This document shows positions 29,929-43,600 of a DNA stretch of 64,000 bases, in pieces; within the stretch, counting starts at the first letter, position 1; every line of letters begins with the position of its first letter. This stretch comes from Cladopsammia gracilis. Its lineage: Eukaryota > Cnidaria > Anthozoa > Scleractinia > Dendrophylliidae. The translations under genes and the position numbers were made by a program. The notes under the pieces were generated by a model. That model did no database searches and was not told where the DNA came from. It was given only the letters and a program-made list of their open reading frames with translations. The stretch spans positions 929,501-993,500 of the forward strand of contig JAJGOT010000124.1 of the NCBI GenBank assembly GCA_022457155.1, given 5' to 3'.

Positions 29929-31164
29929 TACAAAACTTTGTTAACTAGCAAGTGGTCTGAACTAGATAATGTAAGTGAGCTATAATCGAAACAACTTTGT
30001 ACCTTCCTTGGTAATCTTCAAAAGTCTGTTAATGAAACATTTCCTGTACCTTTAATACACCAGGTACAATTTTATTACACAATAATTAACAGTTGGTTCA
30101 GCTACTCGTATTGTCCATTTGAAACTTGTGACTTTGTTTTTATCTCAATTTTGGGGTTCAAAGAACACCCAAGGCCTAAAACATGTTCCTGCATGAAGGG
30201 AATCATAACATGCACAAGCATCTGATTAAACACATACCATTTTTTTTAGCTCATCTGTGAGCAGGTGATCTGCCTGTTCAGATTAAAAAGCCAGCATTGT
30301 TATCATTTGGAGTTGATGTGGTACATGTAGTAGTACATCAAGCTGGAAATAGTAATAATAATTTATTAGCTAGTTATATTTATTTAGCTAAAAAAAGGTA
30401 CAAAGAACCAGCTTTGAAATATGTAATTAATTGAAGGACTCCCTGCAAGAACATCCTGAGTGCATTTTTGGTAACTTTCACTAAAATTGTATGTTTTAGG
30501 CCTTTAAAAGCACAGTTTTGTCAAATTAATGATTTATTATTGTTAAGGTACTTAAAACAGCTCCAAAATGGGGAAGAAAATCCACATCTTTGAGAAAATG
30601 TTTTGGGCCCCTATGACACCCTATGTATCTTTTCAAAAATAAAAATTATTCTGTTCGAAGATGGAAGATTTGTTGACCTGGTTTAAATCCTTTCAGTCAT
30701 ATTTACATGATCCAGTCATAATTTTGGCAAGTGAGTCCCTTTTGAGGTCAAAAATCCAAGATTTCAGTGAAAATTTTCCAAAAACGTACTTAGGACGTTA
30801 TTGCAGGGAGCCCTTCAATTATGGGTTGAATGCACATTTTGGACCTTTAAATCATCATTATTCTATTCCTGTCATTTAGCAAGGAAAAAATGAAAAAAAA
30901 GTGTTTGATAATTCAGTGGCTTATCCACTTAAAGTTCCACTTATTTAATATTACATGTATATGTGATGTGGATCGGTCATGAAATTGCAAAAAATTCAAG
31001 GATCAAACTTTCCGAGAGATTTAACATTACTGATTCTAATGCTCAAAATCTGGTCCAAAATCTGGCTCATCTAGATTACTGCAATATTGCTGTAATCAAA
31101 TTTCTACACCTTAATGTAGATGTATTTATGCTTTCTTTGTATGTTTTGCACTAAAAATATAAGG
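29929..31164. other. 3' flank of the TNFR gene
   Basis: Presumed 3' UTR and downstream DNA; the segment 30990-31164 is duplicated at 58115-58290. The open frame 30661-30879 (plus) has no recognisable feature. Confidence 0.4.
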
Positions 31165-31610
31165 CTACACGAACATATCTGGGCAAGATTTAAACTCATG
31201 AAAAATCCATTCATTTATAACAGACACAACATCATCCCTATCCATTCCTTCCACAATATTCTTAAATTTTCCAATGGAGCTACCCCTTTGTGAATCAAAC
31301 TTCTTCATCATCTTATCTGTAGGACTCCCAATCTGTCCTAACAATGACACATCATCTTTTTCCAGGCCAATTGCTTCACCAAGCATCCGAAAATCATCCC
31401 AAAAACATGCTCGTAGTGTATCAAGCTTAATACAAATCTTGCGATAAAACTTAATTGGGATGTCAGCCATTTTTCTACTCAAGAGTCTGTTCTGGAATGC
31501 TTGTGGAACTTCAGCTAATATATTGGTTGGGTGATGAAGGCCTGTTATTGATGTGCTTTGGTCTTTTGAAGCAAGAGTGGGTGGTCTCAGCTTTTTGGGC
31601 TTTTCCTCTC
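31165..31610 (-). other. TNFR gene exon 6 (death domain, stop)
   Basis: Acceptor TTTTTCAACAG|GA; 147 residues then TAG. The death domain occupies about the last 95 residues. Confidence 0.8.
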
Positions 31611-34600
31611 CTGTTGAAAAAGAATACCAGCATATTTATCGACTATGACTATGAAACAGCCATTTAAGTTACTTTAGATACCTTTAGTTACCTTTATAAT
31701 CAATTTCTTGAATCTCTGTATCAGATGGGTTTTGGTTTTTCCATGCCAGGCAGCGAGTACATGGAAAACCAAGATAAGGCTAATGTTTTCAAGTTACAAT
31801 TCATTCAGACCCAGTTCATCTATGACTTAAGAGACATATACTTATTGACAATTTTGGTACACTTTTTGTATGGGTTTTCTTTGGGTTTTTGAAATGACAC
31901 CAAATCCCTGTACAACTGCCCCTTTAAAGGTTTCTTACTATATAAACATTTGCAGGAATCAAAAGCACTATATATACATACTTTCTGCACCAGCTGGTCC
32001 TTGAACTACTACATGTATGGAATCAGGCAGGTCTGAATCAGTCGGCACAGGAACTAAGAAAGGGTAACAATTAAATATTCTCATCAGTGACATAATAGTT
32101 AAATTACAGTACCTTAATTAACACCCAGCTAAACAAAGAGATGAAGTTGTGATGGCATACTAATGAAGCTCGGCTCAGTCTGGTATTCTATCACTATGCT
32201 TGATTTCCATGTACAGAAAAGACATAAAAACAACCTGTTCACACAAATATTCTTAGTTATTGTTCTTCCCTTAAACCCTTTAAGCCCTATATAAGAGTGC
32301 CAATTGGCACAAGTCATAACTTGGCCAATAATTATTTTTGAGTAGATTTGTGAGAATTTTGGTCACCAAAATTGTCTTGTAAGGATCTGCTCATTGAAAT
32401 CATAAAATTGTGCCCCCTAGTTGACCACCCCTATAAAGTTTGGAGTCAGTACATCCATAGTCTAAGACATGTGCTGCATTAATCTACAACTGTATGCACT
32501 GAGAGCTGCAAAATAAGCTATAGTTTAGGGGTATACCTAACACATAAAAATACTACGACATTATTTAACAATTTTTTATTTTTGTGTTTTAAACTCATTT
32601 CTATGAAAGCCATAAACTTCCTTCATAAATGCTGATACGATTTATGAAATACCTGATGAATATAGCTTTCAAATGGTATACCATACATGGGGGAAGAGTT
32701 TGTATTTATCAATTTGGCAAAAAAATGGCATTCGCCAATTAGGGCTTAAAGGGTTAAAATGGTTAAATAGTACCAGTTTTCAATTTTCTACCCTTAAATA
32801 GGGTTAGGGTTTAAGAACCTTTGTGGCATACACCTATCCTAATCCTAAATTGATGAGAATACCCCCCCCCCCCACCCCCCGTCCCCAGGGGTAAAATATC
32901 TGTCTTTCCATACCATTTTCATTTCTGTATGTTTTTTCACTTTTCATTGGATTATACGTTAAAAAAAAATAGATACATTTTTAATTATAAATTAATCCTT
33001 TCACTCCCAGAGTCAACTGTGGAGACATGCAATGTAGTTCTAACTTTTGAGTCTGTTGATGAAATCCTATGGTGAGACCATTCAAATGAAACCTCTTCAG
33101 CAGTACGTTTGCAGTACTTTTGGATTGTTTTTCAGTATTTCAGAATTATGTATAAAGTTAGCTAAGCGAAATTAATGTATACATTATACTGTGAGCTAGT
33201 ACCGAGCCCAATAATATTAATGACAACTTTAGAAATTATATAGCAACAAACTTAAGGTGCCCCGGTTCAACACCTACTTTATGAAAAACTCTATCGCCCA
33301 CAGAGGCTCTTTAGCCTGGAACGCCCTTTACCACACTGCAGCAAAGAAATACTATCCGCTAAAGTGTATAGTAGAATGGCTAAAAGATCTAAATCTCTCC
33401 GCAGTATGGACTTCAGCGCTCTATCTGTCCAGTCCATTTCAGATTTTAATGAACATTTTAGGTATTACGTATAAATATTATAATTATTTAGACCTTACTG
33501 TATTGTATTGCTGTTTTTGTTGTACATTATAGATATTATAGGTATTACAGTTGCTATTACTTTTATTGGTAATTTCTAGATCTAGACTAACTATTAGCTT
33601 AATGACCCCACAAGCAGTGATGCTTGAAGTCTCATCGTGTTGAAATAAAGACTATTGTATTGTATTGTATTGTATGAAATTTGGAGTTTTTATTGACTTT
33701 TGGCACTCTTGGGAGTTAAAGGGATAATAAAAGTTATGTTAACTAATTGGCACTTACTGTATCCTTTCTTTGAAAACTTCTTGGTTTTCCAATCACTGAC
33801 ATATTTTTTGGAGGTAGCAGGCTTATTCTCCGGCAATTCCTTGTTCAGATCCTTAAGAGCTCCTGGGTGAGAGTGCGATCTTGGGATTTCTGATTTCACT
33901 GTTGGATGGGTTTTAACTGGCACAGAACATAGCCGTAGAAACCCGGGCCTCTTTGCAACAGGAGGGATGGAAGAATGCATCTCTTTATTCACTAATTCTG
34001 AGTTATGGTTAATAAATAATAAAAAAAATTACAAATGAAATAAAAAAAAATATATCTTTAAAGTGTTATTAAAAAAAGGGTTTATACTAATACTAGTACA
34101 GGTGTGTAGCTAAGAAAAAACTGAGCAGGCTCATTAACAAGCCCAGCCAGTTTTTCTGGCTTATGCACCTTCAAAGTGAAATTTCAGCCAGATAAGTTCT
34201 CTTTCAGCTGGTGAAATTAGCCAGTAGCCGGCTCTTAGCTACATCCCTGCTAGTATCACTTTGAAAAGCCAAAAGAAAGGTACTACGATTATCAGTTGAG
34301 TGAGGCACAAGCGAATTTTAGCAACAAAGTTTTCCATTAAAATTATGTTGTTGTCAAGGGCAACTTGCTACATTTCCAACGGTAACAGTAAGAAAGGGCA
34401 ACAAGTTAGTTTGTTTCTCAGAATTTTGCCCGCTTTGTTACTGATGACGTCGATGACAGACAAGTTCAGTACCATTGGAAACGTAGCAAGTTGCCCTTGA
34501 CAACAACGTAATTGTAACAGCAAAACCTAATTGTCGCTAAACTTTGCTTGTGCCTCACTCAACTGATAATCGGAGTGTGAAAGGTAATTTAAAAAGAATG

Positions 34601-37600
34601 GTTCAGTTTTGTTAGCAAATATTGCTATATAGGTGCACTGAGATTATATGTACTTATGCTTTTAACAGTGGATGCCTGGATTGGGTGGGTAAAACAGTGA
34701 GTTGGGTAATGTGGTTGGGTGGGTAATAGTGAGATCAGCCAGAGGTGCCTTCATATGAGCTGATGTTCAATCTCACTCGGAGTACAATAAAAAATAAAAA
34801 AGGCGACAAATCAAGAAAGAAAAACAAAAAAGAGAAAAAAAAAAAACATTGTAAAGTAAGAAAAAAACTAGGAAAGATATAAAAAACTCTATGGCCCTAA
34901 TGGGCCACCATATGTGGCAACCAAAAACCACCCTGTTTACTAAGTCATTGATAATCACCTGATTTCAAGGAACCTATCGTGTCTGTTGCCTCTTCTAAAT
35001 GAATGTCATTCTCTGTCCTGGTAATTGGTTCAACATCATCTTCATCAAAAACCCCATTGTTGAAATGACTTGCATTTCCATCATTTGAGTTTGCAGTATG
35101 GTAACAGAAACAAAAGCACTTCATAAGGTGAGTTTTGGCTTCTTCCCAGCCATACAACTTCCACATCACAAGGAGTATGATTATCACAACTACCACAATC
35201 AGCAACAGAGTTGAAACCACAATGGCTACAATTTCAAGCATTGAGAGACTGTCTTTCTGAGGATTGTCATTGTCATCAGGCTCTTTATCCTGACTTGCAT
35301 TGGTTGGATGCTCACACATGATGTCAGTATAATTCCGACACTGGTGCCCTGCTAAGTTCTCACAGTGTTTTTGTAATTGAAAAGGTTGATCTTTACAACA
35401 ATCACTACAGGGGCGACAAGAGTCAGTTAAATCATCCCAGTAGAATCTTTTCTGGCATGTTTTTAAGCACTTTGTTGTATCTTTTTCCTTTGTGCATTTT
35501 CCAGATGTTTCTTCATGCTCAGCACACTGCCTGCAGGTTTTACAGTGAGCATAGCCATGTGAATCAGAGTAACTCTCACCTTCCACACACTCAACACACT
35601 CAATATGTACATTAAATGGGACGCTGGTGCCACAGGGTACACTGGATCCCTGGCCAAATGCACATTCCAGTACTGAACATCTCCAGATTATGGAGTGTGT
35701 CTCATTGATGACTCGTACAATCTCATCAGGTCGGGGCTTTTGCGGTTTGCAATACACCACACTGAAGCCACATACTACAACAACCACCTGAAGGAAGGGA
35801 AAAATAAGAGAATGATCAATAATATGTTTTTTTTTTTAAGAATTATTATCAAAAACAAAAACATAACAGCAAAACATTTTACAAACTATAAAATTTATAG
35901 AAAACATTTAATGTTTTAGATTAGATTAAATTAACTTTACCTGGGAACTATATTCTCAAAATTGAAAAGGATGGAACTTTCAAGTAAACTGCTTGTTAAA
36001 CTATTTCCCTAATGAGTACACAATCATGTACATACATAGTAAATCTGATTATTCAAGTACTAGCTATAGCTTAATCATAGTTTTGATCAGTTGACGTGCA
36101 TAAATTGCATCCAATCTTAGTAATAAACTTCATTAAAACATCAGTTGCAGAGTCATTTAATAAAATATTAGAATCAGCGAGTGTCAAAGTTAGTTGAATT
36201 GTAGAATCAACAAGTTTGCTCGACCACATCTTGAACAATCGGGACTTAATCACGTAGTCCTCAAGATATGCTTGGCTCCTTCTGACTTTGCTTGGGTGTG
36301 TTAGTCACTGGAGACATGGGTGACTGTTGGGGAATCAGACTGTATTGGTAGGGTGCAGTTGCTGTAGGCTCTTCACCTATGCTAAAACATCTCCAAATTT
36401 CTTGTGGTTTAAAATTGACAAAAAATATATCAAAACAAAAAGAGACATTTACACTTGTGGAGTTTACATACCTCCAACGAACTCAAAATACTTTGATGAA
36501 GAAATATTTGAACAATTAGAACAAGACATATTGTTTTTTTCTTGCCAAGGATCGGTAACCCTTATGGGGGACTTTAATTCGAGAACTGGAAAATATTCAG
36601 ATTCTGTTTCTCAAGAGGGAAACAAGATCATAACGAACGACCAATCAGCAGAATCTTCTAATTACACTCAGAGAAATAGTTATGATAATGAATTAAATAA
36701 TCATGGCAAAAGACTACTTGAAATTTGCAAAAGTTGTGACCTTAGAATACTAAATGGCAGAGTAAACGGGGACTCTCTCGGAAGGCCTACTTTTCACGGT
36801 AGAAATGGCGTAAGTGTAATCGATTATACAATATGCGATCAAGAAATATTTTGAAATATTGAAAATTTTATAGTGAAACAGCCATCACCTTTATCTGATC
36901 ATAGTCCAATAGTGACATGGTTATATATTAACCATCAATCAAATATTTTTGAATTACAAGCATCAAACGAAACTAACTCTCAGTCTCTTACAAGATTACC
37001 GGCACAGTTTTCCTGGGAAAATGATTCTAGTCTTAAATTTAAAAATACCTTACGCTCAGAACAGATTCAACAGATAATTAACGATTATATAAACGAAGAT
37101 ATCCAAAATGAAGATGTCAACTATTCCCTGGATAAAGTGGAAAACATTCTGATCACAACATCAATAGCGTGTTTAAAAGTTAGAAGAATAAAGAAACGAA
37201 AACGTGTCAAACCAACATCAAACAAAAAATGGTTTGATAAAGAATGCAGATTTAAAAGACATGAACTCAGAAAACTATCAAATCAAAAACATAGAGATCC
37301 TCTAAATATCAGTTTACGTGAGAGATATCATGACGTCTTAAAAGAATACAAAAACCTGCTTGATAATAAACGAAAAGATTACCATGCAAAAAAGATTTCA
37401 CAATTAGAGGAAGCGACAAATAATCCTGACAAATCTAACTTTTGGAATTGCTTAAAATCAACGGATGATACCATGAAAGAGAAAGAAAACCCAACAATCT
37501 CAGAAGAGAGCTGGCTTAACCACTTCCAATCTCTCCACTCAAATAAACCTATTAATCCAATTCAACATGAAATCATAAATGAACTCCGACGTTTGGAACA

Positions 37601-40600
37601 AGAAAAAGAACAATGTAACTTTCTAGACTATTTGATCACTGAACATGAAATACGCGCTGCCGTGAAAAAATTAAAAAATAACAAATCAGCGTTCTCTGAC
37701 AGAATAAGAAACGAAATGATTAAAGCTAGTATTGGAAGTATGATGCCTGTATATATCAAACTTTTTAATTCAATTCTAAATTCAGGTATAATGCCTAAAA
37801 ACTGGTGTAATGGCCTTATAACACCAATATATAAATCCGGTGACAAAAGTGATCCAACCAATTACAGAGGAATTTGCGTTTCAAGTTGTTTGGGAAAACT
37901 TTTCTGCGCTATCTTGAATCAAAGACTTCTTGAACATGTTACAACTCAAAACATATTGCACCCATCTCAAATTGGTTTTCTACCAAAAAATCGCACCGCA
38001 GACCATGTCCTAACACTAAGAACATTAATAGATAAATATGTTCACTATCACGGAGAAAAAGTTTATGCTTGTTTTGTCGATTTCAAGAAAGCGTTCGACT
38101 CAGTTTGGCATGAAGGTCTCTTATATAAATTACTTAAAATCAATGTAGGAGGACATTTCTACGATCTCATTAAAAGCTTATACTCAAATTCTAACTGCTC
38201 TCTGAAAATTGATCACAGTAAAACGCGACCCTTTCAATACTCGAGAGGTGTACGACAAGGGTGCATTTTAAGTCCGTTACTTTTTAACCTATATCTAAAC
38301 AATTTACCTTATTCGTTTGAAAACACTTTATCTGATCCATTCATTTTACCGAATGGTACAAAAATCAATTCCCTCTTATATGCTGATGATTTAATTATTT
38401 TGTCGAGATCCAAAACAGGATTGCAAAATTGTTTGCAAGTATTGTCTTCATATTGCAATTCTTGGATGTTAAGCATTAATTTAAAGAAAACAAAGGCTAT
38501 GATATTCCAAAAACGCGCAAGAAAGTCCAATAATTGTACCTTTTACCTAAATAATGAAACTATTGAAACTGCTCAGAATTATACCTATTTAGGAACCCGA
38601 ATATCATCAACAGGAAATTTCACATTGGCAACTGATCACTTGAAAGAAAAGGCCATGCATGCTCTTTACAGTATTAGAAGACACACAGATTTTAGTAGAT
38701 TAAAACCAAATATTGCATCAAACATCTTTGACACAATGATTTCTCCAATCCTCACTTATAATAGTGAAGCTTGGGGCTTATATACCAAACAAGACTTTAA
38801 GACTTGGGATAGATCCTCAATAGAAAAAGTTCAATTACAATTCTGCAAACGCTATTTAGAAATAAATAATAAGACCTCGAATTTAGCATGTAGAGCGGAA
38901 CTAGGTCGATTCCCTCTCATTCTTACCATAAATCAGAAAATTCTTAATTATATTCTATATCAATGAAATAAAATAATGATAATAGGCCATACGCTACTGT
39001 GATTGTATGTTTTAACTCTCAAGCTTTCGTCGGACACCGACATTTCATTGCAACACGATGCTACTGAAAGACAACTTCATTACTTTACAATATTCTATAT
39101 CTTAAAAGCAAAAATGACGACTCTATAATGAAACAAATTTTCTTAATATCATTAGATCTCCATTCAATTAAAAAAACTAATTTTTACTCTAATTTATTAA
39201 ACATGATTGAATACTATGATCTACAAAATTTTAATCTTGACACACTGGATGAAAATAAGATCATGCATTATGTCAATCTTATGAAGCAAAAGTATATTTC
39301 CTACTGGAAAAATGCTTTACAGAACTCAAGGAAATTAGAATTTTACAATAGTTTTAAGGATCAATACATAATCTCCCATTATCTAGATCACACAAGGAAA
39401 TCAAATGAAAGGAAAACTCTAGTCAAATTTAGGACAGGTAATCCAAAACTCATGATCGAGCTTGGTCGATATAATCAAATCCCTAGAGAAAATAGATTAT
39501 GCCCTTTATGCGAATCAAATAATATCGAAAACGAAATTCATTTTCTCTTTCAATGCCCAAGATATTCAACTTTAAGAGATAAATACTTTAATCAAATCTA
39601 CCAACACTTGCCGAATATTCAAAATACATCCTCAACAGAAAGTATCAAAGAATTGATGAACTCTTCCAATTATTTTGTTAATTTACTTTTAATGAAAATG
39701 ATATCTGCATGCTTTGAATTACGTGATAGCTTAATACTGTCAAATCAAAATGAAGTTTTGTAGTTATTTAATATTCTTTTACTGTCTTTTGTTATTGTTA
39801 AAAGTATGCTTTTGCAATACTGTAACTCAATATAGTCATGCAAATAAAGCTATTATTTACATTATGCTAGGAGTGTACCTATCTCTGGTTATAATATTTC
39901 TGGATAGTGGGCTACTATTTCCTCCATGGTCTGCACACTCGTTACCTATGCTGGTTTGAGGTTGCTGTTCCTGTTCGGTTGCTTTGGCACCGTCCGCAAG
40001 TTTTTTCTTAGTAAGGTCAGTGACCGTGGCTCGAAGATTATGTTGGTCAAGCTGCAAAGCTTCAATCTGGCTTGACAAAGCTTGAATTGCTTTGAGCAAA
40101 ACCGGAGCGGATGTTGTTTCCCCTTCCACAGACAAATTTTCTTCTGGGTTACTGTCGCAATCATCGGGATCTGTTTTGTCCGGTCCCTCACAATTTTTTC
40201 CCATCACTGCAAAGTTATGCAGACCTTTAGGTGTCCTGCAACCGGGGCACTTACTTTTTCGTTTTGTTTTGTTTTTTGAAGACATAACTTGGAAACGAGC
40301 GGTCAAAAAGACAAAGAAAGACAAGAAAAATGTACACGACTAAAAAACACTGTGCACGCTACTAGATCTATTAACAAAACTGAAACCTAATACTGTTTCT
40401 AATCAAGCTATAGACAGAGGGTGTGTCGCGTGGCGGATAGCAATTAATCCCTTTGTGCAAAGACGCCCAAAGGGAGACTATTAATCGTGCAAGGGGTTCT
40501 GTAATCTTGAAGTCTTGTATGTTGACAGTGATCAGACCCATCAGTGGAGCTGCCTTGGCTCCTATGAGAGGGGTCAGTTTCTTGTAAGAAACCTTCTTCT

Positions 40601-43600
40601 TGTCCTTGGGATTTTGGAGGATTATCCTACAAAAACTCAGTGGCTTTAGTGTTGTATCTATTGTGTTTGTAACTCGCTTTAATTCAACAGTAAAAACGTC
40701 AAATACAAGGACTCAGTCTACAACAAGACTCCTAGGCAAGCACCCGGTCTCTTCGATCCATTGCCCCTAGAGGGTGTCCAATCCAAGTGCAATATACAAG
40801 AACCTAACAGTTTCCCAGGGGGGTGGGGTAAGTTAAATACACGACACTACAGTATCGCAGATGCACCGCTGTCCACGACCATTTCAGTCTAAATTTTATG
40901 GGATAATTTGGTTGTGTGACGGAGTGTACCATTTCCAGTTGTACAAAAATGCTTGTAATGTACTCCACATCGCTATCATCAAAAGATTAATCTTTGAGGC
41001 TGCAGAGTTTTCTTAGGCAGTGCTGTGCACTGCATTACAAAGTGGTTTCTGTAGCCACACTTTGTACACTTTGCTCCCCATACTGGGAATCTGCCTCTCT
41101 CAAAACAATGTGCTTGGCCACAAAACTGATATGTTTTGTGTGGCTTGGTTTCCGGTTCCTGCTCGCAACCTTTCTTTGACCTGTCGAGATTGCAATGTTT
41201 TGGTGGCTGATGTCTCACACTGTGTTCTTCTTCACTCTGAGTAGCAGAGATAGTTTTCAACTGTGCATTGTTGCTTCTTCAGAACTTTTTCGCAGGTCAA
41301 TGCACTTCTTTAGAGCGAGTTTCCTTTCTTGATTATTGCGTGTTTGTTTGTCCTGAATGCCCAGGAAGATTCTGTGGCGAATGATCAAGTCGTACACAGG
41401 CATGTTGGTGGCCCTAAAAATCCTTAATTATTCTCAATGTCCCTAAAAAACCCTTTTTGATAATTGTTCCTAAAATCCCTATTTTTCTCTTTAATTTTCA
41501 AAAATTGCTGATGACCAATGTCATTGAATGTGTTTGACATGGATTCTGCATTCTTCTTACTTCCACGATCTGCAAGTTCTTTGGGCGTGGCTTTTCATTT
41601 GTGGAATTATCAGCTTCTATATCACTTACTGGTGAGTGATTTTAGCTATTTTTGTAAGCGTCCTATTCAGATTTCTTCCCAATGATAGAATTTGAGGGAG
41701 CCAAGTGGGAGGTAACAGAATAACAATGTGACAAGTACAAGAAAACCAGTAACTGAAAAAAATGCAAGATGGTGAAAAAATGAAAAATGAAATTTAATGT
41801 TCATAATCAAATCAAATCAAATCAAATCAGATCTATAGATTTTTTATTAGCGATAGTGATTTAACAATAATTTGTAGACATTAATTTACACTGTACACAA
41901 TTTTCAGTATACATGTAAGTCACATTATCAAAACAGGCAATGTTTTTCTCAATGTTACTGTTCTGCCTTAAATTACGAGTTGAATTATAATAAAAAAAAA
42001 TAATAGTTTTCCCCTCATAAATGTTTAAAGGATTAGGTGCAATTTTGATGAATTTCTTTAAAAAGTGGCTGGCTAAAAGCTTGGTTTCCAGGCTTCAGGG
42101 GCATTCATTTATGCCTCAATTGTCTTTCCCACACCACATGCTAATAGGACAAAACAAGGCTACTGGCAGGTCCATTACATTGCATGACTACCCTTTAACT
42201 CTCACCTACATGCACATTGTGTACCTAACCAGCACTACATGTATACCCTGACACCACACAAACAGCTTAGTGCTGGGTCAGACTGGAGTATTGGCAGGTA
42301 GAAATTAAAATGGAAAAGTCAAGGTCACAACATTGGCAAAAGCTTAAGGGAAATAACTGCTGAGACATAACCACACCACCACACTGGGAGAGTGTCCCAA
42401 CTTTATTAATAACAAAACAGAATAGCACTGGGAAGGAAGGGTGAGAATAATTGTTTAAGAATGCTAGTCTGACTGTACTGGTGACTATACATAAGTGCTT
42501 GCCACCAGGAAAATTGTGCTTTGAACAGTGTTCATGAGCTTTTATAGCCAAACAGCAACATACACAACCAATAGAAATTATTGCAATATTATTGAGACTC
42601 CATATGGGTTTATTATCCGACCAAATCCAAGTTGTGATGATTGTCATTAATAAACCAATGATCGTAGGTATGAAGCAATGATTTTCAATAATATAATCAG
42701 TTATGATCCATGACAAGCATGCACTGTACATAATTCCAATATAAAATGACAATCTGGCTAAAAAATCTTACAACAAATCAACAGATGCCAACGATTTGTT
42801 CAAAACAAAGGATGAAATATGAGTTTGTAGCAGGTGTGGATCCAGGAAAAAATGTGACTGACTTACATTCTTCAAGCACCAAAGGAGCACCCCTCTAGAG
42901 GTGTCCAGGAGGTACATGAAATGCCGGAAATTTTTTAAAATTTGAGTCCTTGGGACGTCATTTCATACATTTTGCAGTTATTAGTCATTCTGAGAGAATA
43001 TTACTACTGTTAGTTCCATTGAGTTTTGCAAATATACTGTCTCATGACATACAGATAATTAGCGGCATACAGAGATGTTGTGTAACAATCTACCAGGTGA
43101 AGAAAAAGCATGAAAAGGAAAATGTTGAATGAACTTATAGAAGAGCTTTATTGCTTTAGGTCATTCTAACAAACTAACAATATTTGAAAGGTAGCAGTAG
43201 TATCTCAAAAATTTGCGAGGTTTAAGAAAAATTCACCGAAGGAGAAATTGCGAGAAAATCTGCAGTTATTAATTTTACTTTTTTTGCTTTGTTGACGAAA
43301 CAATTCAAAAAAATCGTACAGGGTTGCATAAAATCGGTCCTCAGTTCATTTATTTACATTATAGAAAAGAAATCTTTTCAAATTGCGGACACAGTTTCCA
43401 TGAGCATCGAACTAGCATGTGTAGTCAAGGCGATAGATTAATATTTATACTCGCGCGAGGGCTGCGAAATTTTAATTTCGCAGCCTTCGTTTTAAAAAAC
43501 GAACGCTTTTGCCGCGAAAAATATCTTCCAGAATAGCTGTTTTGCGCGTTTCTACGTATAGGCTATACATTTAGATCACAGACCTGACGAGATATAAAAC

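Larger units (their letters stand above)
36365..39850 (+). mobile_element. APE-type LINE inserted in TNFR intron 1
   Basis: Plus-strand non-LTR retrotransposon in opposite orientation to the host gene, holding the back half of an endonuclease, RT and C-terminal zinc-knuckle region. 5' truncated near 36365. The 3' end after 39763 shows AATAAAGC before the sequence changes. Confidence 0.75.

Noticed and set aside
34945..35787. TNFR exon 2 as a stand-alone gene starting with GTG
   Set aside because: A splice acceptor lies exactly before that GTG, and a phase-compatible ATG exon exists at 43906.
38962..39089. Hammerhead ribozyme in the short insert (hairpin followed by GAAA on the minus strand)
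   Set aside because: The conserved CTGATGA half of the core is not present; only AATGAAAT is seen.
42267..42752. 161-codon minus-strand frame with hydrophobic segments
   Set aside because: No recognisable domain, no splice signals, and composition follows the AT-rich DNA.
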